A DNA stretch of 51,039 nucleotides from positions 1 through 51,039 of the forward strand of contig JACRCW010000106.1 in the NCBI GenBank assembly GCA_016218805.1, written 5' to 3'. The translations under genes were made by a program, and so were the position numbers. Source of the stretch: Deltaproteobacteria bacterium. Its GTDB lineage: Bacteria; Myxococcota; JACRCW01. The notes beneath the pieces were generated by a model. That model was not told the origin of the DNA. It saw nothing but the letters and a program-made list of their open reading frames with translations, and did no database searches. How positions within the stretch are numbered: position 1 is the first letter of the stretch; every line of letters starts with the position of its first letter. Shown one piece after another: positions 26,053-35,134 of the stretch.

Positions 26053-27033
26053 ATGACCACCGTGGGTTCCCCGTTGATGTGGGCCGGGTTCATCGCGCTC
26101 GTCGCCGCGCTGCTCGCCGTGGACCTGGGGCTGTTCAACCGCAAGGACCACGTCTTTGGTGCCAAGGAGGCTCTGCGCTGGACCGGTGTGTGGGTGACGC
26201 TGGCGCTCGCGTTCGGCGCGGGTCTGGTGCACCTATACGGCTGGAAGGTGGGCCTGGAGTTCTACACCGGTTGGGTCATCGAATACTCGCTGTCCGTCGA
26301 CAACCTGTTCGTCTTCATCCTCATCTTCCGCGTGTTCCGCATTCCCCCGGAGCACCAGCACCGCGTGCTGTTCTGGGGCATCGTCGGCGCGCTGCTGCTC
26401 CGCGTGAGCATGATCCTCGCCGGCGCGGTGCTCGTGTCCCGGTTCCACTGGATCCTGTACGTGTTCGGCGCGTTCCTTGTGTACTCCGGTGTGAAGATCC
26501 TGCTGGGCGTGGGCCAGGAGGACTCGGAGGAGGAACACCCGGAGAAGAACCCGCTGGTGCGCGCGCTGGCCCGCATCATCCCAACCACTGCTCAACTGCG
26601 CGGGCGGGAGTTCTTTGTCACGGAGGAGGGGCGGACCCTGGCCACGCCGCTGCTCATCTGCCTGGTGACCGTGGAGGTGTCTGACGTGGTGTTTGCCGTG
26701 GATTCCATCCCGGCCATCTTTGCCATCACCACCGACCCGTTTGTTGTGTTCACGTCCAACATCTTTGCCATCATGGGCCTGCGCAGCCTGTATTTCCTGC
26801 TGGCGCGCTGGGTGAGCCTGTTCCGCTTCCTGGAGACCGGGCTTGGGATTGTGCTCACGTTTGTGGGCGTCAAGATGCTGGTGGACTACTTTGACATCCA
26901 CCTCCACCCGGCCATCAGTCTGTCCGTGGTGGTGGGCGTGCTGGCGCTCAGCGTGCTCCTCAGCGTGGTCATCCGCCCGCGTGAACCCCCCGCGCCCGCG
27001 CCACCCACCGAGCCCCCCCCACCGGCGGCGTGA
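26053..27033 (+). CDS. TerC/Alx-family membrane protein, chimeric base composition
   Basis: 326 residues with about eight helices. The motifs are typical of TerC/Alx: VIEYSLSVDNLFVFILIF with its conserved Glu-Asp-Asn region in the first half, and VEVSDVVFAVDSIPAIFAIT with Asp residues in the second. These proteins export manganese or affect tellurite resistance, and metal export is the best guess. The tail is Pro-rich. The 5' half (to about 26480) uses TCG/CGA freely, with about 17 sites in 480 bases, while the 3' half has two in 480, matching the rest of the window. The reading frame is intact across the change, so the protein should be functional. The gene therefore looks like a recombinant of two terC alleles. 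Confidence 0.9.
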   Translation: MTTVGSPLMWAGFIALVAALLAVDLGLFNRKDHVFGAKEALRWTGVWVTLALAFGAGLVHLYGWKVGLEFYTGWVIEYSLSVDNLFVFILIFRVFRIPPEHQHRVLFWGIVGALLLRVSMILAGAVLVSRFHWILYVFGAFLVYSGVKILLGVGQEDSEEEHPEKNPLVRALARIIPTTAQLRGREFFVTEEGRTLATPLLICLVTVEVSDVVFAVDSIPAIFAITTDPFVVFTSNIFAIMGLRSLYFLLARWVSLFRFLETGLGIVLTFVGVKMLVDYFDIHLHPAISLSVVVGVLALSVLLSVVIRPREPPAPAPPTEPPPPAA

Positions 27034-27817
27034 ACGCCCAGCAGCACGTGACGCGGAATGTTTGAAGGCGGCCGGGGGGTCACGGGCACGGGTCAGCCCG
27101 GCAGGCCGTACGCCAAGGAGTGGCCGATATCCGGTCACCGGTGTCCGAAAACCGGCAACGCCCGGCCAGGCAGGCGCGGACTACGTGCGATGCGCCCGCT
27201 TGCGTAAGGCTGGCGCGAGGGTTGCTTCGGCGCCCGCCGTGCCGGGCCACGTCAGTACCCGGGCGGGGGCGCGGCCGCGTCTCAAGTACGCCCGGTGGGT
27301 GGGAGCCAGAGCTGCCCCGGCCAGCCGATGAGGAGACCAGTGTTCGTCTAGATCGAACCTTGACGGGTGACGCGTGGGTGAGCCGTGAAACGGAGTCCAT
27401 GCGAGCGTGGTGCGCAGCCGGTTGGTGTCTGTTGGGACCGGTTGGAGTGGATGCAGAGGCCCACCACGTTGACCGGCGCATGACGCAGGCAAAGCCGGCC
27501 CCGGCGAGCGCAGCGGCAGTCCACGGTCAGAATACGCTGCGGACCAACTGGGTCCGTGGAGGGGAACCCCGTTCCCAAACAGCAAGAAGGGATGAAACGA
27601 AAGGACGGATGAAGGAAGGGGAGGCGGCGGGGCCGCGATGAGCAAACGCGAATGGTGACCATGGCGGGGCAGCGGCGCAGCCCCACGCACCCGTCCGCCC
27701 GCCGTCCGCCCAGCTCCACCGACCGAGCACCGACCGGCGCCACGTCCCTGCTGCCCCACGGCGGGTCGCGGCGCCCTACGGCGCCTGACCCGTCCCCACG
27801 GACTCGTGAGCCTTGCC
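27034..27817. other. 784-base region without a protein gene, foreign composition
   Basis: No reading frame here shows codon bias or domain similarity. The region carries many TCG/CGA sites, unlike its neighbours, together with several stable hairpins. Its central part resembles a group II intron 5' portion (separate entry). After about 27660 the sequence is C-rich and featureless up to the convergent CpxP-like gene. Confidence 0.5.
27185..27650 (+). mobile_element. Possible 5' fragment of a group II intron (structured RNA, no RT)
   Basis: The segment starts with GTGCGATGCGCC, compatible with the GUGYG 5' end of group II introns. It has the purine-rich, hairpin-dense texture of their domain I. 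Visible hairpins include GTTCG/CGAAC (27342-27358), CGGACC/GGTCCG with loop AACTG (27540-27556) and GGGAAC/GTTCCC (27562-27576). It ends in a stretch of GAAAGGACGGATGAAGG type. From memory, such text precedes reverse-transcriptase genes in bacterial introns. No reverse transcriptase and no domain V hairpin follow, so it would be a degraded remnant. Another structured RNA remains possible. Confidence 0.4.
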
Positions 27818-28261
27818 TCACTCTTGCATGCGCTCGCGCACGTTCTTGCTGACCTTGATGCGCTGCTCCGGCGTGAGCAGGCTGTGCAGCTCCACGTAGT
27901 AGTCCGCCAGCGTGTGCCCAATGACCCGGGCCGCCTCCACGCGTTCGTCCACCAGGGCGTGCACGCGTGCCGGGTCTGGGCGGTCGCTGTCCCACTGCGT
28001 GAGCAGTTCCGCGCGCGCGGCGCGCCCATCCTCGTGGAAGCGGCGGCCGTCCTTGAGCAGCTCGCCTTTCATCTCCTGCACGCGCGCGCGTTGGGCAGGC
28101 GTGGCCTCCAGGTCGTCCATGACGTCGTTGACGCGCTCGGTGGCCATACGCTCCACGCGTTCGGGGGTCATGTGGCCCAGGCCGCGGTGGTGGCCCCAGG
28201 GGCGGAAGGCAGCCAGCGCCACCACGGCGCCGGCAAGGATCAGGATTCGACGGGTCTTCAT
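27818..28261 (-). CDS. CpxP/Spy-like periplasmic LTXXQ protein
   Basis: 147-residue helical periplasmic protein. The start at 28261 follows GGAGGAACACC. A signal or N-terminal membrane helix (ILILAGAVVALAAF) precedes a His-rich short linker. Then comes an all-helical region with the LTXXQ-type motif LTPEQRIK near the C-terminus and EATPAQRARVQEMKGELLKD in the middle, both typical of the CpxP/Spy/CnrX/ZraP superfamily. Members act as periplasmic chaperones or metal sensors. The His/Trp-rich segment PWGHHRGLGHM would suit metal binding. No cpx-like sensor genes are adjacent. Confidence 0.8.
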   Translation of the reverse strand: MKTRRILILAGAVVALAAFRPWGHHRGLGHMTPERVERMATERVNDVMDDLEATPAQRARVQEMKGELLKDGRRFHEDGRAARAELLTQWDSDRPDPARVHALVDERVEAARVIGHTLADYYVELHSLLTPEQRIKVSKNVRERMQE

Positions 28262-28443
28262 GGTGTTCCTCCGGTCCGGCGGGGCATGCGGCGTCCCGGC
28301 GGATGTTCTGTGCGCCGGAATGTGCGCCGCCCGCGTATGGCGCGGTTGAGGTGGCGGTGAAGAAGTGTCAACGCGGCCAGCGTGACGGGTGCACCGCCGC
28401 TGCGCTACATGTCCGCCACGGGATGCGGGACCACGCCACACAC

Positions 28444-29301
28444 ATGTTGACCCGGGCGCGCCTGGCGGCGGCCGCGCTGCTGTTGGCGCAGGGCTGTGCC
28501 TCCGGCGCGCGGCAGCCGGCCACGCGCGCGCCCAGCGCGCAGGCGGCGCAGCAGGCGCAGCGGCTGTTCCGCGTGACCAGCCTGGGCGCGTCACCTGAGG
28601 ATGAGGTGGTGGTCCACCTGTCCGCCATGGAGGCGGTGGAGGTGGCGCAGCGGTGGGGCGGCCTGCGCGTGCCGGTGAACCTGCGCATCCACCCCACGCA
28701 CCAGGGGTTGGAGGAGGCGTCACGCCAGAGCAACGTGCCGTGGATGCGCGGGTGGGCACGGTTTGACGAGGTGGAACTGGAGGCACCCAGCCGCTGGGGC
28801 GGGGACCGTGCGCCGCAGAACGTGACTGAGTTGCTGAGCCACGAACTCACGCACGTGGTCATGTACCAGCGCATTGGCGAGCGGGACACGTGGATGCACG
28901 TGCAGATCCCGCTGTGGTTCCGCGAAGGCATGGCCAGCGTGACCAGCCGGCAGGGCTACCGGCGCATGACGGGTGAGCAATTGGGCACCTGGCTGCGCCA
29001 GCATCCCTCCGACGACCCGTGGCTGCAGGCCGACGCGCTGGCCCACGGTGCGCAGCCGGTGGTCTACGGCGCCGCGCACCGGGCGTTTGAGCGCCTGCTG
29101 GCGGCGCACGGCGACGAGGGCGTGGGGCGGGTCCTGGACGGGCTCCGGGCGGAGTTGGGGTTTGACCGCGCGTTTGCGGACGGCGTGGGCGTGGAGCCGC
29201 AGGCGTTCCTGGCGAACTTCCGGCGGGAGCTGGAGGTTGCTGCGGGCGCGGGGGCCCGCGGACCGGCGGTGGCCGCGCGCGTGCCGGGCCAACAGGGCTG
29301 A
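28444..29301 (+). CDS. Zinc metallopeptidase lipoprotein (peptidase MA-like gluzincin)
   Basis: 285 residues. The ATG at 28444 opens a lipoprotein signal with LAQGC. The zinc motif HELTH is at 133-137 (LLSHELTHVVMY), and the likely third ligand is Glu161 in IPLWFREGMA, giving the gluzincin HExxH...E arrangement of peptidase MA-like proteins. The helical C-terminal half (AAHRAFERLLAAHGDEGV) follows the family pattern. It is expected to be anchored in the periplasm or on the outer membrane as a protease with unknown substrate. The next gene starts 17 bases after the stop with its own ribosome-binding site, so the pair is likely an operon. Confidence 0.82.
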   Translation: MLTRARLAAAALLLAQGCASGARQPATRAPSAQAAQQAQRLFRVTSLGASPEDEVVVHLSAMEAVEVAQRWGGLRVPVNLRIHPTHQGLEEASRQSNVPWMRGWARFDEVELEAPSRWGGDRAPQNVTELLSHELTHVVMYQRIGERDTWMHVQIPLWFREGMASVTSRQGYRRMTGEQLGTWLRQHPSDDPWLQADALAHGAQPVVYGAAHRAFERLLAAHGDEGVGRVLDGLRAELGFDRAFADGVGVEPQAFLANFRRELEVAAGAGARGPAVAARVPGQQG

Positions 29302-29318
29302 CCACCGGAGAGCGCCAC

Positions 29319-32174
29319 ATGGCACAGCTTCGTCGTCGGGAGTTTCTCAAGGGTGCGGGTATTGCGGTGACCACGGCGCCGCTGGCGGCGGCGGGCGGTG
29401 CCGGTGACGGGGCGGCGGGGAGGACGGATGAGCTGCCGGCGGGTCAGCCGGTGGACCTGGCGCTCAGCGTGAACGGTGAGACGCAGCGCGTGCGCGTGCT
29501 CCCGGAGACGCCGCTGGTGGACGCGCTGCGCGAAGGCTGTGCCCGGACCGGGACCAAGCGGAGCTGCGGTCACGGCGCATGCGGTGCGTGCACCGTGCTG
29601 GTGGATGGGACGCCGCGCGTGGCGTGCCTGTCGCTGGCCGTGGATGCGCCGGGGCACGCCATCCGGACGGTGGAGGGCCTGGAAACGGACGGGAAGCTGC
29701 ACCCGGTCCAGCAGGCGTTTGTGGACGCGGATGCGCTGCAGTGCGGCTTCTGCACGCCCGGCATGGTGATGAGCGGCGTGGCGTTCTTTGAGCGGTACCG
29801 CGCCGCGGGCCGCACGGACACCCCCACCGACACCGAAGTGGGCCACGCCATTGCGGGGAACATCTGCCGCTGCGGCGCCCAGCCGGCCATCATGGAGGCC
29901 ATCCGGTGCGCGTGCCTGGGACGCACCGCGGTCCCGCCGGGCATGCGTGACGGCGTACCCGCGGGCGCGCTGCGCCGCCAGGACGCGGTGGACAAGGTCA
30001 CCGGGCGCGCGCGCTACACGGTGGACGTGCAGCTCCCGGGGATGCTCCACGGCGCCATCCTGCGCGCGCCGCACGGACACGCCGTGGTGAAGAAGCTGGA
30101 CCTGGGGCCTGCGCGCAGGATGCCGGGCGTGCGCGCGGTGGTGGAGCTGCTGCCGCGCGCATCGGGCGGCTGGCTCACCGTGCGCTGGGCGGGGATGGAG
30201 GTGGCCGCGGTGGCGGCAGACACGCTGGCGCAGGCGCGGGCCGCGCTGGCGGCGGTGGACGTCCAGTATGATGTGCGCCCGCCCGTGGTGGACAGGGCCG
30301 CGGCGGAACGCCCGGACGCGCCGGTGATCTTCCCGCGCCAGGCCCGCGGGGAGGCCCGCAAGGCCGCTGAGGGCCCGTCCTTCCCGCACCTGCTGTACCG
30401 CTGGGACGGCAACGTGCGCGGTTCCATGATCTGGCCCATTGACCGCGACAACGGCGCGGACGTGCTGGAACAGGTGGCCGCGCAGCCGGTGCGGGTGGAC
30501 CTGGCCGCGGAGACCGCGGTGCAGGTGCACGCCACGCTGGAACCCCACGCGGTCGTCGCGCATTGGGAGGGTGACCGCCTGACGGTGTACGCGTCCACCC
30601 AGACCACGCAGGCGCTGGCGTCGGATGTGGCGGACGCCATGGATATCCCGGTGGCCCAGGTGCGCGTGCTCGCGGAGCACGTGGGGGGAGCGTTTGGCGC
30701 CAAGGCGGGCCTCAAGATGGAAGGGCTGGCCGCGGTCCGCCTGGCGCGCGAAGCCAAGGCCCCCGTGCGCATCGCAGTGCCCGTGGGAGATGACCTCACG
30801 GCCACGGGCAACCGCCCGGGTACGCGGCACCGCATCCGCATCGGCGCCGACGCGGGCGGCCGCCTGCGCGCCATCCACCATGAAGGCCGCAGCTACTGCG
30901 GCGCCGCCGTGGGCGAGTCCTCCACGCGGATGACGGATTCGCTGTACCACGCGGATGCAAGCTACCGCTGGGACGCCAACGTGGTGACGCACTCCGCGCC
31001 GTCCGTGCCCTTCCGTGCGCCGGGGTTTCCGCCCAACGCCTTTGCGCTGGAGCAGGCCGTGGATGAGGTGGCCGCGCAGCTGGGCGTGGACCCGCTCACC
31101 TTGCGCCTCTATCAGGAGCGCAGCCCGCGCCGCGCCGCGGTGCTGCGCCTGGCGCGCGCCAAGTGGGACGGCCCGCCGCTGGACCGCGTGGCCGCGGACC
31201 GCGGGCGGTATGTGCGGGGCGCGGGCGTGGCCACGGCGGACTGGTTTGTGCTTGTGGGCCCGCAGTGCCGCGTGGAGGCGCGCGCCACGCGGGACGGCCA
31301 CCTCACCCTGTCCACCGCCACCCATGACGTGGGGCAGGGCGCGCGCACGGCGCTGGCGTCCCTCGGCGTGGCGGGGCTGGGCCTGCCGCCCGCGCGCGTG
31401 CACGTCCGCATCGGGGACAGCGCGCTGCCACCCGCGCCGGGGACGTTCGGGAGCATTTCCACCAATTCATTTGCGCCGGCCGCGCTGGCCGCACTGGACG
31501 AACTCAAAGACGCCCTGTGGGACGCGGGCGCGCGCCGCCATCCCGGCGCGCGGCGCGTGGAGCGCGGGCTGGTCACCACGGGCGGGCGGTTCCTGCCGTT
31601 CCAGGAGCTGATGGCTGCGCTCCCGGAGGACCCGTACATCGTGCTGGCGCGCCGCCCACCAGACCGCGGTGGCCTCAAGCTGCCGCCGGCGCCGGTGGAC
31701 CGCATCCCGCTGAGTCCCATTGGCATCAGCCAGGACACCACCAACTCCGTGCAGATTGCCGAAGTGGAGGTGGACCGCCGCCTGGGACGCGTGCGCGTGG
31801 TGCGCGTGCTGGCGGTCCTGGACGCGGGCCGCCTGGTGGCCCCCATCACCTCTGCCAGCCAGGTGATGGGCGGCATCATGCAGGGCGTGTCCTTTGCGCT
31901 GTATGAAGGCCGCCGCCTGGACCCCCACACGGGCCGCAACCTCACGCGTTCGCTGGAGAGCTACGCGCTGCTGGGCGCGGCGGACGCGCCGCAGGTGGCG
32001 GTGCACTTCCTGGACCTGCCCACGGAGCACACGCCCCACGGCGGCGCCGGTCTGGGTGAGAACGCCACCATCGCCACTTCCGGCGCGGTGGCCAACGCGG
32101 TGTTCCGCGCCATTGGCCGCCGCGTGCCGCGCACACCGCTGCGTCCCCAAGACGTCCTGGCCGCGCTGGCGTGA
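29319..32174 (+). CDS. Tat-exported molybdenum hydroxylase, 2Fe-2S and Mo domains fused
   Basis: 951 residues combining subunits that are usually separate. A twin-arginine signal (RRREFLKGAG) starts the protein. A [2Fe-2S] ferredoxin domain follows, with Cys83, 88, 91 and 103, then the second [2Fe-2S] domain with CGFC (142-145) and CRC (183-185). From about residue 215 to the end lies the xanthine dehydrogenase/aldehyde oxidase molybdopterin domain: GGAFGAKAGLKMEG, FRAPGFPPNAFALEQAVDE and the C-terminal GLGENATIATSGAVANA with the expected catalytic Glu. There is no FAD domain, so electrons should pass to a cytochrome or similar acceptor, as in isoquinoline 1-oxidoreductase or PaoABC relatives. 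The substrate is unknown. GGAG lies eight bases before the ATG. Confidence 0.88.
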   Translation: MAQLRRREFLKGAGIAVTTAPLAAAGGAGDGAAGRTDELPAGQPVDLALSVNGETQRVRVLPETPLVDALREGCARTGTKRSCGHGACGACTVLVDGTPRVACLSLAVDAPGHAIRTVEGLETDGKLHPVQQAFVDADALQCGFCTPGMVMSGVAFFERYRAAGRTDTPTDTEVGHAIAGNICRCGAQPAIMEAIRCACLGRTAVPPGMRDGVPAGALRRQDAVDKVTGRARYTVDVQLPGMLHGAILRAPHGHAVVKKLDLGPARRMPGVRAVVELLPRASGGWLTVRWAGMEVAAVAADTLAQARAALAAVDVQYDVRPPVVDRAAAERPDAPVIFPRQARGEARKAAEGPSFPHLLYRWDGNVRGSMIWPIDRDNGADVLEQVAAQPVRVDLAAETAVQVHATLEPHAVVAHWEGDRLTVYASTQTTQALASDVADAMDIPVAQVRVLAEHVGGAFGAKAGLKMEGLAAVRLAREAKAPVRIAVPVGDDLTATGNRPGTRHRIRIGADAGGRLRAIHHEGRSYCGAAVGESSTRMTDSLYHADASYRWDANVVTHSAPSVPFRAPGFPPNAFALEQAVDEVAAQLGVDPLTLRLYQERSPRRAAVLRLARAKWDGPPLDRVAADRGRYVRGAGVATADWFVLVGPQCRVEARATRDGHLTLSTATHDVGQGARTALASLGVAGLGLPPARVHVRIGDSALPPAPGTFGSISTNSFAPAALAALDELKDALWDAGARRHPGARRVERGLVTTGGRFLPFQELMAALPEDPYIVLARRPPDRGGLKLPPAPVDRIPLSPIGISQDTTNSVQIAEVEVDRRLGRVRVVRVLAVLDAGRLVAPITSASQVMGGIMQGVSFALYEGRRLDPHTGRNLTRSLESYALLGAADAPQVAVHFLDLPTEHTPHGGAGLGENATIATSGAVANAVFRAIGRRVPRTPLRPQDVLAALA

Positions 32175-32188
32175 TAGGACCCCCGCCC

Positions 32189-32362
32189 ATGCCCCGCCGC
32201 CCGCTCCCGCGCCCGGACCCTGCCACCGACGCCCCGGCGCGCCCCGCCCATCCGCGCGAGCCCACGCGGTGGGAGGCGGACGACGACCAGGTCCTGCCGC
32301 GGCTGGCCCCGGTCCCCGGGCCGTGGAGCGCCACCGACGATGATGATGACGAAGAGGAGTGA
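32189..32362 (+). CDS. Possible small acidic protein
   Basis: 57 residues: an Arg/Pro-rich first half and a strongly acidic end (DDDDDEEE). It starts 14 bases after the molybdenum hydroxylase stop and ends three bases before the convergent lipoprotein stop, so it fills the gap exactly. Nothing is recognised in it. Composition suggests disorder. It could be a non-coding tail instead. Confidence 0.4.
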   Translation: MPRRPLPRPDPATDAPARPAHPREPTRWEADDDQVLPRLAPVPGPWSATDDDDDEEE

Positions 32363-32365
32363 CCC

Positions 32366-32743
32366 TCAGCGCGGGACCAGGTCCACCGTCAGCGGCTGCG
32401 GCACCACGTGGCAGTTGTCCTGCGTCACCACCACGTTTTCGCGCCGCGCCGTGGCGTAGCCGGTGGCGGTGACCTCCACCGTGAACCGCCCCGGCTGCTC
32501 ATACGCACCCGCGTAGGTGCACGGCTCGCCCATCGCCGTGGGGCGGTCTTCGTATCCCTCCCGCGTGGTCAGCACCACGGTGGCGTTGCACACCGGTGCG
32601 TGGCTGAGGGCGTCCTGCACCGTCACCACAATCCCGGCCACCGCCTCCGTGGTGCACAGTTCCGGCTCGGGACAGCCGGTCAGCGCCAGCAGGGCGGTGA
32701 CCACCCGCCGCTGCACCGGTGTTGGGCGTGGGTGACGTCGCAT
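32366..32743 (-). CDS. Small lipoprotein with carboxypeptidase-regulatory-like beta domain
   Basis: 125 residues. The signal ends in LLALTGC. The mature chain GIVVTVQDALSHAPVCNATVVLTT, then QPGRFTVEVTATGYATARRENVVV, is the strand pattern of the CarboxypepD_reg (transthyretin-like) fold, which has the typical GxYxVxVxAxGY ending. Four mature cysteines (PELCTTE, PVCNAT, PCTYAG, DNCHVV) could form two disulfides. It is a surface lipoprotein of unknown role. Its start is 84 bases from the divergent FHA-cyclase gene. Confidence 0.78.
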   Translation of the reverse strand: MRRHPRPTPVQRRVVTALLALTGCPEPELCTTEAVAGIVVTVQDALSHAPVCNATVVLTTREGYEDRPTAMGEPCTYAGAYEQPGRFTVEVTATGYATARRENVVVTQDNCHVVPQPLTVDLVPR

Positions 32744-32827
32744 GGCGCGCACCCTACCAGCGGCGGGGGCGGAGGCAACCCAAGGGCGTTGGCCGCCGCC
32801 ACGTCGTGCTAGCGTCCGGGCCCCGTC

Positions 32828-34459
32828 ATGTACCGCTTCGAGATCTCCGACGGCACCACGCAGAGCCACTATGACCTGCGCGAGGGCGACACCATTGTCG
32901 GCCGCGCCGAGGGCTGCGGCCTGGTGCTGGACAACAAGGGCGTGTCCCGCCAGCACGTGCGGGTGACCGTGGCCGGCAGCCGCGTCCACGTCACGGATCT
33001 GGGCAGCAAGAACGGGATCAAGATCAACGCCGCCCCGGTCACCGGCGGGGCCCTGCACGGCGGGGACAAGGTGGAGGTGGGGCCGTACCTGCTCACGCTG
33101 GAGGAGGTCACGGACGTCGGGTTTGACCTGTCCGAGGACCACGTGGAGGTGGGGCGGACCGCGGAGCGGCGGATTGCGGACATGGCACGGCAGCTGGCGG
33201 TGGTGGCGCCGGCCGGCGGCAGCGGCAGCGGCGGCTGGGGAGACAGCTCGGAGGAGGTCCTCCCCGGGGCGGGCACCGGTGACGCCTCCAGCAGCACGCA
33301 GATGCTCCGCCTGCTCAACCAGGCGGCGTCGTCGCTGACGGGCGGTCCCAACCAGGAGGCGGTGCTCAACCACGTCATGGAGGTGGTGTTTGAGCACATC
33401 CCGGCGGAGCGCGGCTTCCTCATGCTGTGCGAACCCGGCACCGGCAAGCTCATTCCCGCCGCGGTCAAGCACCGCACGCCGCCGCGGGTGCCGGGCCGCA
33501 TCACCATCTCCAAGACCATTGCGCAGCAGGTCATCCGCACGCGCATGGCCGTGATGACGGCGGACGCCGCCACGGACGGGCGGTTTGAATCCCGGCAGTC
33601 CATCATGCTCAACGCCATCCGGTCCTGCATGGTGGCGCCGCTGTGGAACCGCGAGGAGGTCATTGGCGTCATCCACGTGGACACCTCCCAGCAGGGCGTG
33701 ACATTTGACGCCAAGCACCTGGACCTGCTGTGCGCCATGGCCAACTACGCGGCGGTGGCGCTGGAACGCTCACGCCTGCACGCGCGCGCGCAGGAGGAGG
33801 AGAAGAAGCGCGAACGCCTGGGCCGCTACCTCAGCCCGCAGGTCACCCAGCGCATCCTGGCGCAGGAGGACAGCGCGTCCGGGGGCCTGTCCGTCCCGGA
33901 GGTGCGCGAGGTCACCGTGCTGTTCTCCGACCTGGTGGGGTTCACCACCGTGGCGGAGCTCATGCCGCCCGCGGACCTGGCCGCCATGCTCAACGCGTAC
34001 TTCACCGTCATGGCGGAGGTGATCTTCAAGTACGACGGTACCCTGGACAAGTACATTGGTGACGCGATCATGGCGGTGTTTGGGGCGCCGCTGACGCTGG
34101 AGAACCACGCGTTGGCGGCCGTCATGGCGGCCAGTGAAATGCGGCGCGCGCTGGCGCGTTTCAACGCGGAGCATCCGGGGTGGCCGCCGCTGCGCAGCCG
34201 CCTGGGGATCAACAGTGGCCGCGCCATTGCCGGGGAGATCGGCAGCCCCAACAAGCGGGAGTACACGGTGCTGGGTGACACAGTGAACATCGCCAGCCGG
34301 CTGGAGAGCGGCGTGGCGCGGCCCGGGATGCTCGTCATTGGGCCGCTCACGCACCAGTACGTGGGCGGCCACTTCCGGTGCCGGCCGCTGGGCCCCTTGC
34401 CGTTGAAGGGCAAGGCGCAGCAGGTGGAGGCGTTTGAGGTCCTGGAGGATGACGTCTGA
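32828..34459 (+). CDS. FHA-GAF adenylate cyclase (class III)
   Basis: 543 residues, three domains in order. An N-terminal FHA domain (1-95) has GRAEGCGLVLDNKGVSRQH and SKNG for phosphothreonine binding. A GAF domain (about 165-315) includes MLNAIRSCMVAPL and GVIHVD. A coiled linker (LHARAQEEEKKRERLGRYLSP) joins it to a class III cyclase domain (355-540). Catalytic residues are complete: metal Asp368 (FSDLVGFT) and Asp412 (YIGDA), adenine-binding Lys408 and Asp484 (LGDTVN), Asn487 and Arg491. An adenylate cyclase responding to a phosphoprotein and a small ligand is expected. A CTAGCGT box ends 12 bases before the ATG and may be the -10 region. Confidence 0.92.
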   Translation: MYRFEISDGTTQSHYDLREGDTIVGRAEGCGLVLDNKGVSRQHVRVTVAGSRVHVTDLGSKNGIKINAAPVTGGALHGGDKVEVGPYLLTLEEVTDVGFDLSEDHVEVGRTAERRIADMARQLAVVAPAGGSGSGGWGDSSEEVLPGAGTGDASSSTQMLRLLNQAASSLTGGPNQEAVLNHVMEVVFEHIPAERGFLMLCEPGTGKLIPAAVKHRTPPRVPGRITISKTIAQQVIRTRMAVMTADAATDGRFESRQSIMLNAIRSCMVAPLWNREEVIGVIHVDTSQQGVTFDAKHLDLLCAMANYAAVALERSRLHARAQEEEKKRERLGRYLSPQVTQRILAQEDSASGGLSVPEVREVTVLFSDLVGFTTVAELMPPADLAAMLNAYFTVMAEVIFKYDGTLDKYIGDAIMAVFGAPLTLENHALAAVMAASEMRRALARFNAEHPGWPPLRSRLGINSGRAIAGEIGSPNKREYTVLGDTVNIASRLESGVARPGMLVIGPLTHQYVGGHFRCRPLGPLPLKGKAQQVEAFEVLEDDV

Positions 34460-34462
34460 AGC

Positions 34463-35134
34463 TCACGCCAGGCGCCAGTCCACGACGGGAAGTCCCACGC
34501 GCTGCAGCGCGGCGTTGACGGCGCTGAACGGCCGGCTGCCCAAAAACCCCTGGTGCGCGGACAGCGGCGAAGGATGCGGTGCGGTGAGCACAGCGTGGCG
34601 CGCGGGGTCCAGCAGCGCGGCCTTTTTCTGCGCGGGCAGGCCCCACAGCACAAACACCCGCGCGGGGGCCAGCGCTGCCACCACGCGCACCACCTCGTCC
34701 GTGAGCACCTCCCAGCCCTGGCCGCGGTGGCTGTGGGGGGCGCCCTCGCGGACGGTGAGCACGGTATTGAGCAGCAGCACGCCCTGGCGCGCCCACGCCG
34801 TGAGCTCCCCGTCCCCCGGCGGCGCCAATCCGGTGTCCGCCTCCAGCTCCTTGAGGATGTTGCGCAGCGACGGTGGTGCCTTCACGCCGCGGCGGACGGA
34901 GAACGCCAGTCCGTGCGCCTGTCCTGCGCCGTGGTACGGGTCCTGCCCCAGGATGACCACGCGCACGGCTTCCGGGGCCACGTGCTCCAGCGCGGCAAAC
35001 ACCTCCGGCGCCGCCGGGAACACCGCATGGCGTGCGCGCTCCCCGTCCACAAACGCACACAACCGTTGGAACGCGGGCGTGTCCGTGACGGGGCGGAGTG
35101 CGCCCTGCCAGGCGGGGGGGATGTGCTGACGCAT
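34463..35134 (-). CDS. ung: Uracil-DNA glycosylase, family 1
   Basis: 223 residues, the family length. The water-activating motif is GQDPYH (Asp65, His68), the uracil-stacking Phe79 is in GLAFSV, Asn123 is in LLLNTVLTV, and the DNA-minor-groove loop HPSPLSAHQGF has His187. All family-1 catalytic elements are intact. It removes uracil from DNA to start base excision repair, which matters in a GC-rich genome prone to cytosine deamination. It converges with the cyclase gene at a three-base gap. Confidence 0.95.
   Translation of the reverse strand: MRQHIPPAWQGALRPVTDTPAFQRLCAFVDGERARHAVFPAAPEVFAALEHVAPEAVRVVILGQDPYHGAGQAHGLAFSVRRGVKAPPSLRNILKELEADTGLAPPGDGELTAWARQGVLLLNTVLTVREGAPHSHRGQGWEVLTDEVVRVVAALAPARVFVLWGLPAQKKAALLDPARHAVLTAPHPSPLSAHQGFLGSRPFSAVNAALQRVGLPVVDWRLA

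Noticed and set aside
26232..27138. Antisense frame opposite terC
   Set aside because: Glu/His-rich shadow frame with no start context or motif; terC on the sense strand is clear.
27120..27641. Open reading frame of 173 codons over the intron-like island
   Set aside because: No codon bias or domain; hairpins and the intron-like look argue for RNA rather than protein.
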